A stretch of DNA of 64,000 nt, from assembly GCA_964412365.1 (NCBI GenBank), contig CAYPOI010000001.1, positions 1 to 64,000 on the forward strand. Reading direction: 5' to 3'. Positions 34,234 through 43,123 of this stretch are shown here, one piece after another (positions within the stretch are counted from its first letter, which is position 1; the number at the start of each line of letters is the position of its first letter). Both the position numbers and the translations under genes were made by a program. Origin of the DNA: CAMTWZ01 sp964412365. GTDB taxonomy: Bacteria; Bacteroidota; Rhodothermia; Balneolales; HLUCCA01. Below the pieces are notes generated by a model that saw only the letters and a list, made by a program, of their open reading frames with translations, had not been told where the DNA came from and made no database searches.

Positions 34234-35337
34234 CTATTGCGATGCGGTCGGAGTCGCAGGAAGCAATCCGCTTACCTGCTTCCAAAGGTCTGTGGATTCC
34301 AATTTGTATTGAGCCGCCTTGACCATGAGATGAGCCCGTTCCACATCCTGCGTCGATTTGTCCAACATGGAGGCGACCCGACCCGTGATATCACCTTCAG
34401 TACGGATCAGTCCTTGCGGATACTCGTATTCCATTAAAAGTTCTTCATACTTGTGGCTCCAGGAGGTCGCGATGCAGGGTACGCCCTGACTAAGCGCGCT
34501 TACGAGTCCATGAAACCGGCTCGTTACCACCGCAAACGAGGCACCGATGATGCCTTTAATCATGAGGGGATGCGATTCTTTCACCACACGCAAAGGCTCG
34601 GATAACGTTGAATTGATGAGCGCCGCGACCTTCACATCCTGATCCGCCTCATGCAAGAGGATGAACGCCTCCCTCCCATTCGCTCGGATGGCGTCGATCA
34701 AGGCCCGCATCGTATCGAGATAGGCTTTTTCTCCCCCATCCGTCGCCACGATCATCTTGATGTTCGGGATGATGGCCACACGCCCGGCATACCAAGCCGC
34801 ATCTTTCGGAACGAGGGGTTTCACGAGGTTCGTGAAATCCGGTTTACGGATGATGGTTTCTGCCGAATGAATCCCGTTCACATGCGCCATCGATACCGAA
34901 TCACGGACAAACACACGGTCGGCTTGCGAGAACACGGTTTTCATTTCGGCGCGAAGTTCCGGGACACGAAATGGTCCGAAGGCCTGCGGAAGCAGGATCA
35001 CCACTTTTCCATCCTGTTTCCATCGGCGGATATGGGAACTGATGCGCCTCTTCGCCTTTTTCGCGCCCCAAGGATCGCCGTAGGCATATCCGGATGCATC
35101 GAGAACCATGTCCACCTCCGACTCCTTCACATCACCGAAGAGTCCGAAACCCGACTTCGGAAGCAAACCCGCGGCACGGATCTGTTTCTTGGTCGCACGT
35201 GGTGAGGTTTCCATCACCAAACGCACCGGTCGGTCAAACAAGGCCACCTGCTCTTTCACGGCATGAAGCATGAGCTCCGCGCCTTTGTTCACAAATTCCA
35301 CACCGCGGAGTTCGATGGTGTACTTATCCGTTTTCAT
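34234..35337 (-). CDS. Polysaccharide pyruvyl transferase family protein
   Basis: A 367-residue protein with the two-lobed fold of the family. The N-terminus (YTIELRGVEFVNKGAELMLHA) has the usual GAE glycine loop, the middle has VILLPQAFGPF and ADRVFVRDSVS, and the C-terminal lobe has VTSRFHGLVSALSQGVPCIA, whose SRFHG motif is diagnostic. Such enzymes add pyruvate ketals to surface sugars from phosphoenolpyruvate. It is the last gene of the minus-strand polysaccharide cluster and overlaps the nitroreductase-like gene by 14 bases. Confidence 0.88.
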   Translation of the reverse strand: MKTDKYTIELRGVEFVNKGAELMLHAVKEQVALFDRPVRLVMETSPRATKKQIRAAGLLPKSGFGLFGDVKESEVDMVLDASGYAYGDPWGAKKAKRRISSHIRRWKQDGKVVILLPQAFGPFRVPELRAEMKTVFSQADRVFVRDSVSMAHVNGIHSAETIIRKPDFTNLVKPLVPKDAAWYAGRVAIIPNIKMIVATDGGEKAYLDTMRALIDAIRANGREAFILLHEADQDVKVAALINSTLSEPLRVVKESHPLMIKGIIGASFAVVTSRFHGLVSALSQGVPCIATSWSHKYEELLMEYEYPQGLIRTEGDITGRVASMLDKSTQDVERAHLMVKAAQYKLESTDLWKQVSGLLPATPTASQ

Positions 35338-36376
35338 ATGTCCTCACTTCGTCCAGCGGACGTTTTTCCGAATAGGCCACCATCCCTTCCGGGTCTGGAT
35401 ATCCAACCGCCATGCACATGATGGGGCGTTGATGCGGACCAAGATTCAGGCTTTTTTCCATCATTTTTTCGCGAGATTCGATATCGGGCCAGTTGATGGG
35501 ACAACTGCTCAGCCCCAGGGTTTCCAATGCCAGCATGAAGGTCATCGACGCCAGGCTTCCATCCACATAAATCACGTGTCGGTCGCGCTCATCGAAATAG
35601 GCATCCAGATTTCCCACAATCACAATGAACACCGGAAAGTTGTGAGAAAATCCCCGAGTGCCCATTGGGATCTGAGATAATTTTGCGACCTGTTCTTTTT
35701 GGTCGAAAATGAGAAACTCATAGGGCTGACGGTTGCAGGCGCTGGGGGCGAGTCCGGCGGCGAGCATGGCTTTGTCGATGAGGTCGCGCGGAACGGGTTT
35801 GTCGAGAAACCATCGAACCGACTTCCGCTGCTGCGTGAGTTTGAGAAACTGCTCATAACTCACATCCGAAGCCGATTCTTTAAAGCGGAAGTACGGTACA
35901 CGCACCTTCGCAATGGTTCGAGTATGGTTGGATGCGGCCAAAATCGCATCAAAGGTCGCTTTTTCTTTATTGATGACGGGATGCGACACATCAACGGCCT
36001 CGAAATAGGACACCATCACATCCAAAAACCATTGGATTTGCTGATCCTGGTCGGGCATCGGCGCGGCCATCACGGCTTTCAGACTGGCCACGGTTTCTTC
36101 GATGAAATCCAACGCGAACACCGATTTCCGCGGACGCATGATCAAGCCCTTTTCCAAGCGATGGGTGTTCCGCACCAACAAAAACAGATTGCTTTGGTCT
36201 TGATGGGTTTGGTCGAGGTAACGGATCTTACCGGCCAAGACACCCCTCATTTCGCGGCGGAACGCACCAGAAAAAAAGGTGTAATAGATGACCGACAAAA
36301 ACCGGTTCCGATAGAACAGCTTCGGGATATGATATTGAACGAGCGCGAAATACGCTTTTTGAAGACGGTTGGGCAT
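35324..36376 (-). CDS. Nitroreductase-family protein with N-terminal extension
   Basis: A 350-residue protein starting at ATG 36376 (MPNRLQKAYFALVQYH). Residues 1-150 are a helical extension with NLFLLVRNTHRLEKGLIMRP. The FMN-dependent nitroreductase domain (about 155-345) has RKSVRWFLDKPVP, GLAPSACNRQPYEFLIF and LSSCPINWPD. Proteins of this length and layout occur in bacterial surface-polysaccharide clusters together with pyruvyl transferases, but their reaction is not known. Here it lies between a flippase and a pyruvyl transferase. The frame runs on to 36511, but that part overlaps the flippase gene and is not family-like. Confidence 0.82.
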   Translation of the reverse strand: MPNRLQKAYFALVQYHIPKLFYRNRFLSVIYYTFFSGAFRREMRGVLAGKIRYLDQTHQDQSNLFLLVRNTHRLEKGLIMRPRKSVFALDFIEETVASLKAVMAAPMPDQDQQIQWFLDVMVSYFEAVDVSHPVINKEKATFDAILAASNHTRTIAKVRVPYFRFKESASDVSYEQFLKLTQQRKSVRWFLDKPVPRDLIDKAMLAAGLAPSACNRQPYEFLIFDQKEQVAKLSQIPMGTRGFSHNFPVFIVIVGNLDAYFDERDRHVIYVDGSLASMTFMLALETLGLSSCPINWPDIESREKMMEKSLNLGPHQRPIMCMAVGYPDPEGMVAYSEKRPLDEVRTYENG

Positions 36377-36380
36377 GATG

Positions 36381-37883
36381 TCAGGAAAACATGAACTTGA
36401 GACGGAACCAGTCGCGAAGGAAAGCAAGGTCTTTGGCGCTGATGATGCCGGTGAGTCGGCCCGCCAACATGAACAAGGCAAGATACAGCAACAAGGAGAC
36501 GAGCAAGGCAACGACTCCGGTCAGCGCGAAGACATAGGTTTTGATCACCCATATGAACGCCGCAACGGCCGACGCGACACCCAGGATTTTGAGATAGGAT
36601 GGAAATGGAAGCACTTCGTACCAAGGCAGTTGCATGTGTGTGCCGATGCGCCGCAAATACAAGATCCAGTTGATTCCATGAGCGAAGACCGACGACAGCG
36701 CCGTTCCGACAATGCCGAATTGAATCGTCATCAGGATTCCCAGACCAATTTTGAGCACCATCAGATTCAAGCTCATTCTCAAAATGCCTTTCGTATCGCC
36801 GAACGCTTGGAGGATGCTGCCATAATTGGTCACTCGGATCAGCACGGTGATGGTATAGATCTGAAACGGAAGCGCCGCGGCGCGGAAGTTTTCCCCGAAC
36901 AGCAAGGTCACGTACTCTGTGCCCACGGCGATGAAGAACATGGTTAGAGGCAACACGATCAGACTCACTTTTTCGATGCCTTTGTACCAAAGCTCTTTTA
37001 GCTCCTCTTTCATGTCGTCCTTATGAAACTGGACGAAACGGCTGATGAGAACCGATCCGACCGCAAACGGGATGACCCTCACAATCGGGACTTCCTGCGC
37101 ACCGACGGTATAAATCGCGAAGGTTTCCGCGGCAAGGAAGTAGGAAACGATGAATTTGTCGGCATAACGGTTGATGCGGCCGACCAATGCCGAAATCCCG
37201 ATCGGGACAGAAAACGCGATCTGTTCTCTCAGCAGCGCGCGCTCCGGGCGTTTCTCATAGGGAGGCAAAACCCGCCACACCCAGTAAAACGAAATGAAAA
37301 ACCGCAAGACGGACACAACCAACAAGGCGTAGATGGCCACATCAATCGAATACCCCATGAATGTGGGGACGACCAAAGCGCCAAACATCGCCATGCCATT
37401 GAACAATTGGTACCAACTGGCGTCTTTTTGTCGGTCGGCGGCGAGCATGATGTTGCTGATGGGCCATGTCGGGATTTCCAACAAGGCGACCAACGCCATC
37501 ACCGGAAGCAGCGACTGTGTGAGCGCGATGCTTTCAGAACTCCAGTTCGATAGGAAATCCGGGACAAAAAAGGCAAAGAGAGTCATGATCAACCAAGCCA
37601 GAGTGCCAGTCGCACCCATGATGGCGCAGGTCATGTAGGCGAATCCGGTGCGGGTGTCTTTGGCTACGCGTTCGAAAAAGTAGAAGACACTGTCTGGAAA
37701 CCCGAGAGTGGCCACATATTTGGCGGTTTCATAGACCAGCAAAAGAAAACTGATGACCGCGAAATCGGTCTCCACCAGCAGTCGCGTCAGAGCGATGATC
37801 GTGCCCAGCTCCACGAACGTCGTGAAGATGCGGGAGAAGACAACGACGCCTGTTTTTTCCGCTAAGGTATCGGGCTTGCTCAT
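36381..37883 (-). CDS. Polysaccharide flippase, Wzx/MOP family
   Basis: A 500-residue protein with 12-14 TM helices across the whole length, beginning GVVVFSRIFTTFVELGTIIA, as in Wzx-type oligosaccharide flippases. Typical phrases are ISALVGRINRYADKFIVSYF and AQEVPIVRVIPF. It moves lipid-linked oligosaccharide across the inner membrane. It overlaps the glycosyltransferase gene at 37880 by four bases. Confidence 0.87.
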   Translation of the reverse strand: MSKPDTLAEKTGVVVFSRIFTTFVELGTIIALTRLLVETDFAVISFLLLVYETAKYVATLGFPDSVFYFFERVAKDTRTGFAYMTCAIMGATGTLAWLIMTLFAFFVPDFLSNWSSESIALTQSLLPVMALVALLEIPTWPISNIMLAADRQKDASWYQLFNGMAMFGALVVPTFMGYSIDVAIYALLVVSVLRFFISFYWVWRVLPPYEKRPERALLREQIAFSVPIGISALVGRINRYADKFIVSYFLAAETFAIYTVGAQEVPIVRVIPFAVGSVLISRFVQFHKDDMKEELKELWYKGIEKVSLIVLPLTMFFIAVGTEYVTLLFGENFRAAALPFQIYTITVLIRVTNYGSILQAFGDTKGILRMSLNLMVLKIGLGILMTIQFGIVGTALSSVFAHGINWILYLRRIGTHMQLPWYEVLPFPSYLKILGVASAVAAFIWVIKTYVFALTGVVALLVSLLLYLALFMLAGRLTGIISAKDLAFLRDWFRLKFMFS

Positions 37884-39052
37884 GGCAGGAGGCGTCTCAT
37901 CAGCGTGGCAAGTTGATGCGTGGCTTCACGGGCGGAGAACGATTTGATCGCCTGGGTATCGGGCTTAATGGGCCAGGAATGTGGATCGTCGAGGTATCGG
38001 TTGAGCCACGTCACCGCATCTCCGCTGACGCCGGTGCCGGTGGACTCGAGAATCTTTGCGACTTCGGGGTTCGGCGCCAGCGACAGGATGGGCCTACCTA
38101 TGGGCAGGTAATCCCATAATTTGGCTGGAATGATGTCATCGCGGCGTGGGTCGGTAGACAGTAGAAGGATGTCGGCGTTGCGGAGGCGTTGCCCTGCCAG
38201 GTCATAAGCGACAGCAGGCTCCGTAACGAAGCTCGAGGCCACACCCAGCGATTCAGCCAGACGACGATCCGTTTCCGGCATCGCTCCGAACGACACCACC
38301 CTCACCCGCGCCGGGTCCTTACACGCTGCGACCATCCGAATCACAGGCTCAGCTGGCGACAAATCCCGAAATCGACCAAAAAAAACCATCTCCACAACCG
38401 ATCCGGCGGATTTCTCCGTCGCTTCGGCAATCTCTTCCTGGTCGTAGGCATTGTAGATCGTGCTCGCGCGTATCCCATAGATCTGCTGGTACCGACGCAT
38501 GGTTTCTTCCGCTGTGAAGGTATTGTGGGTGGCCTGCCACATCCACTTACGCTCTTGGGCGGCATCCACTTTCCGTATCCAACTCGGCCTCCCGACCGGA
38601 CGCACCGCGCATTGGCTCCAGGGGTCGCGCCAATCGGCGATCCAGGGTATGCCCATCTTCCGCGACACATACGACGCGATGAGATGTCCCGACCACGGAT
38701 CGCCCGTGCTCCAAACCAATTTGATGCCCTTCTCTTTCGCGAATTTCAGGACCTTGCGGCGGTGCCACCACATCAACGGGTACCAACTGTCGATCGGAAT
38801 CATACGATCGAGACGGTCCAACGATTCGTTGGATTTTCCAGCACCAAGCGCCGAACTCGAACTGGTTTTGGTGCGGTCGAACGGCGTGGTCAATCGATAC
38901 ACGGATTGACCAGGCAATCCTTCATCCAAGCTGACGATATGCGGCTCGAAACCGAACTCCGGCAGATAATTGACAAACTTGGCGGCACGTAAGGCTCCCA
39001 CACGCTTGCGTGGCGGGAAATAAGGAGAGATGATCAGAACGGGCTCAGCCAC
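37880..39052 (-). CDS. Glycosyltransferase, GT4-like (GT-B fold)
   Basis: A 390-residue protein beginning VLIISPYFPPRKRVGALRAA, a typical N-terminal nucleotide-sugar GT-B start. The phrases LVWSTGDPWSGHLIA, WIADWRDPWSQ and IPAKLWDYLPIGRPILSLAP match the family of WcaI/TuaC-like proteins in Bacteroidota. The C-terminal Glu-x7-Glu motif is weak. It is coupled to the genes on both sides (four- and eight-base overlaps). Donor and acceptor are unknown. Confidence 0.85.
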   Translation of the reverse strand: MAEPVLIISPYFPPRKRVGALRAAKFVNYLPEFGFEPHIVSLDEGLPGQSVYRLTTPFDRTKTSSSSALGAGKSNESLDRLDRMIPIDSWYPLMWWHRRKVLKFAKEKGIKLVWSTGDPWSGHLIASYVSRKMGIPWIADWRDPWSQCAVRPVGRPSWIRKVDAAQERKWMWQATHNTFTAEETMRRYQQIYGIRASTIYNAYDQEEIAEATEKSAGSVVEMVFFGRFRDLSPAEPVIRMVAACKDPARVRVVSFGAMPETDRRLAESLGVASSFVTEPAVAYDLAGQRLRNADILLLSTDPRRDDIIPAKLWDYLPIGRPILSLAPNPEVAKILESTGTGVSGDAVTWLNRYLDDPHSWPIKPDTQAIKSFSAREATHQLATLMRRLLP

Positions 39053-40028
39053 GTCGGGTCACCTGGTCCCAAATCCGATTAGAAAAGTCATAGAACGGCT
39101 GCTTTTGGTGCAACCATCCGAAATGGATCACATAGGGCGTGATGCACATCCGATCTCCTTTTCCAGCGAACATCGACAAAAAGCGGATAAGGAAATTACG
39201 AAGTCCGATATGCTTCAGTCCGCGCAAGGAATACACGAAGGGATCGGTGTAATACAGGCATTCGACCTGATTGAAATCCAAATCATAGGTAGTGAGGTCT
39301 TCGATGAAATCAAGCTGCGGACTCTCCGAACCGAACAACCAAGGAAACACCGGTACCGATAGTTTCGACATGGCCATCGCCAGACTCCATTCGCACGACT
39401 CCTCACTCCTGCCCGATTCTTTCATCCGGCTTTGGAAGTGGGTCTCATCTTTCCGGTCGAGGATCTGCCCTGCCGTTTCGCAGACAGTTTTGGCCAGTGT
39501 CACATCCTGCATGTAAATCATGCCGGATTGCACCCGGCTGAGGTAGGTGAGTCCGAACCGCTTGAGGGTGCGTTTACGCCGCATCAAGAGGATGTCTTTC
39601 AATACCCCTAACCCTTTGGGAGCACCAAAAAACATGTCGGCGATGAGGGTCCCCGTGATGGTGAATGGGAAATTCGACAGGGATGTCCAAAGCGGATCCG
39701 GGTTTTTCGCCCAGATCATGTCACAATCCAAGAACAAGGTCCGCTCGAACAACGGATAGTGATGAACGTTGTGCTTGAATCCGACAATGCCACGGTGCTC
39801 CGGACGAATGGGATGCACCACATCGAACACCTTGATGTTATGTGTTTTCAGGGCTTCGGCATGATGCGATTCACAGATCAGAGCGATGGGTCGCTTGGTG
39901 TCATAACGGCGCAACGTCATGGCCGATGCGACGGCGTATTTCAAATACTTGACATCGCCATAGACGGGATATGCATATCCCTCGACGCCGTGCTGTGCTG
40001 CAGATTTAGTTGCGACCATTGTAATCAT
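39045..40028 (-). CDS. Putative glycosyltransferase with DxD motif
   Basis: A 327-residue protein. YPVYGDVKYLKYAVASAMTL followed by RTLFLDCDMIWAKNPDPLW shows a GT-A-like start and a DxD-type metal site, as in GT8-like enzymes. A cysteine-containing CEWSLAMAMSKLSVPVFP follows. The first codon may be ATG 40028 or ATG 40019. The first gene of the minus-strand polysaccharide cluster, it starts directly after the terminator of mlaC and has no clear ribosome binding site. Confidence 0.7.
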   Translation of the reverse strand: MITMVATKSAAQHGVEGYAYPVYGDVKYLKYAVASAMTLRRYDTKRPIALICESHHAEALKTHNIKVFDVVHPIRPEHRGIVGFKHNVHHYPLFERTLFLDCDMIWAKNPDPLWTSLSNFPFTITGTLIADMFFGAPKGLGVLKDILLMRRKRTLKRFGLTYLSRVQSGMIYMQDVTLAKTVCETAGQILDRKDETHFQSRMKESGRSEESCEWSLAMAMSKLSVPVFPWLFGSESPQLDFIEDLTTYDLDFNQVECLYYTDPFVYSLRGLKHIGLRNFLIRFLSMFAGKGDRMCITPYVIHFGWLHQKQPFYDFSNRIWDQVTRRG

Positions 40029-40062
40029 AAAAATTACAAAGGTTTCTGCCCATTTGAAACCT
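40029..40062 (-). terminator. Intrinsic terminator after mlaC
   Basis: On the minus strand AGGTTTC (40062-40056) pairs with GAAACCT (40046-40040) and is followed by TTGTAATTTTT. It overlaps the mlaC stop codon and separates the guaB-atp-tolC-mlaC run from the polysaccharide cluster starting at 40028. Confidence 0.65.
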
Positions 40063-40655
40063 CAGGCGCCCGCCCGGCGACGCAGGTTTTCAAGCAATCC
40101 GTCGAAGCCTCTGCGACGGATCACCGTCTGAAACGAACGACGGTACGATTCGGCAGTCGAAACATTGTCCACAGCCATATCCGTGATCACCCATCCCGTC
40201 GAACGCTTCTCCATCGCATACCAGACCGGTGTGCGCACATTGCTCAAAATCGCTGTGGTTTCCACTTTCGCTTGGGTTCCGTTGACGGTGATTTTGTCGT
40301 AAATCACCTGAGCGCGATAGATATCAAGCTTACTGAGCGATTGGTCCCGGATGACCGAGGAAAAGAGGGTCACGAATTCGGTCCGTTGAGGCACCGTGGC
40401 CGCCGTAAAACTCTCTTGAAGCGCGATTTTCGCCATCGCCTCATAATCCATGATCCCATTGATGATCTCCTTGAGCTGATCGCGCTGGGCATCGGTGTAG
40501 GAGCTTCCTGCCGGACCTAACAAGGTTTTGATCTGCCGGTCGCGGCGTTCCATGAGTTGTTTGATCGCGGCTTCTTCAGCGGGTTGGGCGGTCACGATGG
40601 GAATCGCAAGGGCCATGATCAACAAAATGAGAATAGTTTTCATGAGTCTGTTCAT
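40062..40655 (-). CDS. mlaC: MlaC/Ttg2D-family phospholipid-binding protein
   Basis: A 197-residue protein with a signal peptide (about 1-23, PIVTAQ). The MlaC signature appears in IMDYEAMAKIALQESF, RTEFVTLFSSVIRDQSLSKL and GWVITDMAVDNVSTAESYR. Members carry phospholipids between the outer and inner membrane. The start at ATG 40655 overlaps the tolC stop (ATGA). No mlaD, mlaE or mlaF is in the window, so the partners are missing here. Confidence 0.87.
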   Translation of the reverse strand: MNRLMKTILILLIMALAIPIVTAQPAEEAAIKQLMERRDRQIKTLLGPAGSSYTDAQRDQLKEIINGIMDYEAMAKIALQESFTAATVPQRTEFVTLFSSVIRDQSLSKLDIYRAQVIYDKITVNGTQAKVETTAILSNVRTPVWYAMEKRSTGWVITDMAVDNVSTAESYRRSFQTVIRRRGFDGLLENLRRRAGA

Positions 40656-42049
40656 TTGGAGTATATCGTCGTGATGGGGAGGCCTGTCTTTGTTGTCAAA
40701 CGTCCGAGTTGAAGATTCCATTCATAGATGCGCTGCTTTTGCAGGGCTTGGAGTTCGAGATTTTTCTGAACCGCATCCACCAAGTCTTTGATTTCACCGA
40801 TGTCGTAATCGTAATTGATCTGCTCTAAGCGCAACCATTCGTTGCTGATCTGAAGCATCTCGTTGGTCTGTTGAAGCCTGGATAATGAAATAGATGCGTT
40901 CTTGTAGGTATCGAGCAGATCAAGTTGGATGCCGGTCGTGGCCGCATCATGAGCGTCACGGGCACGGTCTACTTGGATCTTGGAACGGTCGATTTGCGTC
41001 GATATCAAATTGAAATTCAGATTCTGCCGAAATCCGATGCCATAGCGGATCGACTCGTAATTCGCACTGTTGATGATGAACGGATTGGCCTGACGTGGAC
41101 GATTCGGGGTTTTCGCATACGCCGCTGTGAACGCCATGAACAGCGACGGGTAACGTTGGGCTTTCGCCGCATCCAACCCATGTCGTGCGGCTTGTTCCGC
41201 CGCACTCGCTTTCTTCAGCTCCAAGCGCGATTGCAATGCGATGGATTCATACACCGGGTACGCCGACATCGTGGTATCGATTGGATCCAAAAAGGCTTCT
41301 TGCGGAAGTGCGACGTGCATCGAAGCCGGATCGATACCCAATGCGACGTTCCAGGCCGCTTCAACAAAAATGAGATTTTCTTCCACTTCGCGTGCGCGTC
41401 CCTCGAATTCCTGTTTGAAGAGCTCGAATTTGAACAGGTCCGCATCCCGAAGGTCAGAATCCGGATCGTCGAGCAATTCTTTGAGTTTGTCTTGGGCTTT
41501 GTCGAAATCGCCGCGGGCCGATTCTACCAGACGATGAAGTTCCAAGCTGAGCAATCGGGACTGATACAGCTCGAACAACTGGCTTTCCAATTTGGCTTGG
41601 TCCATCTCCTGATCGAATCGAGCGATGTTCGCACCTTGCTTGGCGGCGGCGATCGCATTGTTGATGGCACCCCAGGTATAAATCGGTTGCAGGGCGGTCA
41701 CTTCGACCCGAGTGAAGAATCCCCAGTTGGTCCAGTCGTTGCGAAGCGAAGGATCCAGATAGGCTTGGTCTTCCGGGTAATTGAATGCATCGCTCGTGCT
41801 CATCACTCCAGGAACCAACCCATGGGCCGTCTGCAAGTCGAAACGGGGCACGTAACGGCTTAAACGGGCTTCGCGATAGCGGTTCTCTGCCAGGTCTACG
41901 CCGGATTGCGACAAGCTCATCAAGGCGGATTGGCGGATGGCGGTGTCGATAAATTCGGATGCGGAATACCGCAAGGTGTCTTGTGCGAGCGCCGGAGCGA
42001 CCGAAAAAGCCATCAAACCGAAGATTGTGAAGAGATTACGTTTGGTCAT
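40652..42049 (-). CDS. TolC-family outer-membrane efflux protein
   Basis: A 465-residue protein with a signal peptide (about 1-23, APALAQ). It is largely helical with the two internal repeats of the family; LRYSASEFIDTAIRQS and IQLDLLDTYKNASISLSRLQ are characteristic. It forms the trimeric exit duct for efflux pumps; the inner-membrane partner is not adjacent. ATG 42049 is preferred over TTG 42058. The stop overlaps mlaC, so the two are made together. The gene is downstream of tRNA-Ser on the same strand. Confidence 0.87.
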   Translation of the reverse strand: MTKRNLFTIFGLMAFSVAPALAQDTLRYSASEFIDTAIRQSALMSLSQSGVDLAENRYREARLSRYVPRFDLQTAHGLVPGVMSTSDAFNYPEDQAYLDPSLRNDWTNWGFFTRVEVTALQPIYTWGAINNAIAAAKQGANIARFDQEMDQAKLESQLFELYQSRLLSLELHRLVESARGDFDKAQDKLKELLDDPDSDLRDADLFKFELFKQEFEGRAREVEENLIFVEAAWNVALGIDPASMHVALPQEAFLDPIDTTMSAYPVYESIALQSRLELKKASAAEQAARHGLDAAKAQRYPSLFMAFTAAYAKTPNRPRQANPFIINSANYESIRYGIGFRQNLNFNLISTQIDRSKIQVDRARDAHDAATTGIQLDLLDTYKNASISLSRLQQTNEMLQISNEWLRLEQINYDYDIGEIKDLVDAVQKNLELQALQKQRIYEWNLQLGRLTTKTGLPITTIYSK

Positions 42050-42115
42050 GGTCTGCAAAGTAAGACGATAACGCCATCTTAGGGTTGAACAGGTGCGGTC
42101 GCATCATGATGCGAG

Positions 42116-42156
42116 TTAAAAGCAAGAAGCCCGGTCCGAGGAATCGGAACGGGCTT
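42116..42156 (-). terminator. Terminator of tRNA-Ser
   Basis: On the minus strand AAGCCCG (42156-42150) pairs with CGGGCTT (42133-42127), with further pairing inside the stem, followed by a T-rich tail (CTTGCTTTT to 42116). It follows the tRNA by six bases. Confidence 0.75.
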
Positions 42157-42161
42157 CAGAG

Positions 42162-42247
42162 CGGAGAGAGAGGGATTCGAACCCCCGGTCCATTGCTGGA
42201 CAACGGTTTTCAAGACCGCCGCATTAAACCGCTCTGCCATCTCTCCA
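42162..42247 (-). tRNA. tRNA-Ser (UGA anticodon)
   Basis: The 86-base sequence begins GGAGAGATGGCAGAGCGG and closes its acceptor stem with TCTCTCC (42169-42163). The anticodon arm GCGGTCTTGAAAACCGC gives TGA. It has the long variable arm of class II tRNAs and the T-arm GGTTCGAATCC. CCA is not encoded. It lies ten bases after the atpG stop and upstream of tolC. Confidence 0.95.
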
Positions 42248-42256
42248 AACGATGCT

Positions 42257-43123
42257 TTACCCATTTTTCAAGGCTTCCGCACCGGACACGATTTCCGACA
42301 ATTCCGTCGTGATCGCGGCCTGACGGGCCTGGTTGTACTTGAGCTGAAGTTCACGGATGATCGCGGATGCGTTTTCAGTCGCATTGTCCATCGCAGCCAT
42401 CCTGGCCCCTTGTTCCGACGCATTCGATTCGAGAACCGCGCGCCATAACTGGGTGTTCAAGTGCAAAGGTAACAAAGATTTGAGAATCTCCTCGGAAGAC
42501 GGCTCATAGATGTAATCTGTTTTATCTACCGTCTCGGCAGATTCCACAGAACGGACCGGAAGGAAGGATTCCACCATCCGGTTCTGAGCGATCACCGATT
42601 TGAACTCGTTGTATATGATGTACACTTCGTCGTAGGTGCCAGCCAGAAACAGATCGGTCGCTTCGCGGGTGATGCGGGCCGTGGCATCGTAACTCACCTT
42701 ATCGAAGAAGCCATTATGGTTCTGAATGATGGTGTAATTGCGACGACGGAAGTAATCATGGGCTTTGCGTCCGACCGTGATCAGATGCAAATTGCGCTCT
42801 GGAAACCGTACGCGACGCTCTTCCTCTGCGAAACGGAACAAGTTCGAGTTGAACCCGCCGCACAAGCCACGATCCGATCCGATCACGATCCAGAGGACGT
42901 TTTTCGGATCTTCAGCAGGAGTCAGCAGTTTGGAGACCGATGCTTGGGTGGACGACAGGCGCACCATCACCTCGCGAACCTTACCGGCATACGGACGAAG
43001 CGACACAACACGTTCCTGCGCTTTTTTCAAGCGCGCGGCCGCCACCATTTTCATGGCTTTGGTGATCTGTTGGGTACTTTTTACCGTCGAGATCCGGTTG
43101 CGGATTTCACGAAGATTGGCCAT
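42257..43123 (-). CDS. atpG: ATP synthase F1 subunit gamma
   Basis: A 288-residue rotor subunit of F1. The N-terminal coiled coil starts MANLREIRNRISTVKSTQQI, the conserved VIGSDRGLCGGFN is in the middle, and the C-terminal helix has ELQLKYNQARQAAITTELSE. Its start overlaps the atpA stop by one base. It is the last atp gene in this locus. Confidence 0.96.
   Translation of the reverse strand: MANLREIRNRISTVKSTQQITKAMKMVAAARLKKAQERVVSLRPYAGKVREVMVRLSSTQASVSKLLTPAEDPKNVLWIVIGSDRGLCGGFNSNLFRFAEEERRVRFPERNLHLITVGRKAHDYFRRRNYTIIQNHNGFFDKVSYDATARITREATDLFLAGTYDEVYIIYNEFKSVIAQNRMVESFLPVRSVESAETVDKTDYIYEPSSEEILKSLLPLHLNTQLWRAVLESNASEQGARMAAMDNATENASAIIRELQLKYNQARQAAITTELSEIVSGAEALKNG

Noticed and set aside
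40925..41863. Plus-strand open frame of 312 codons inside tolC
   Set aside because: Antisense shadow of the tolC coding sequence with low-complexity Arg/Gln-rich translation.
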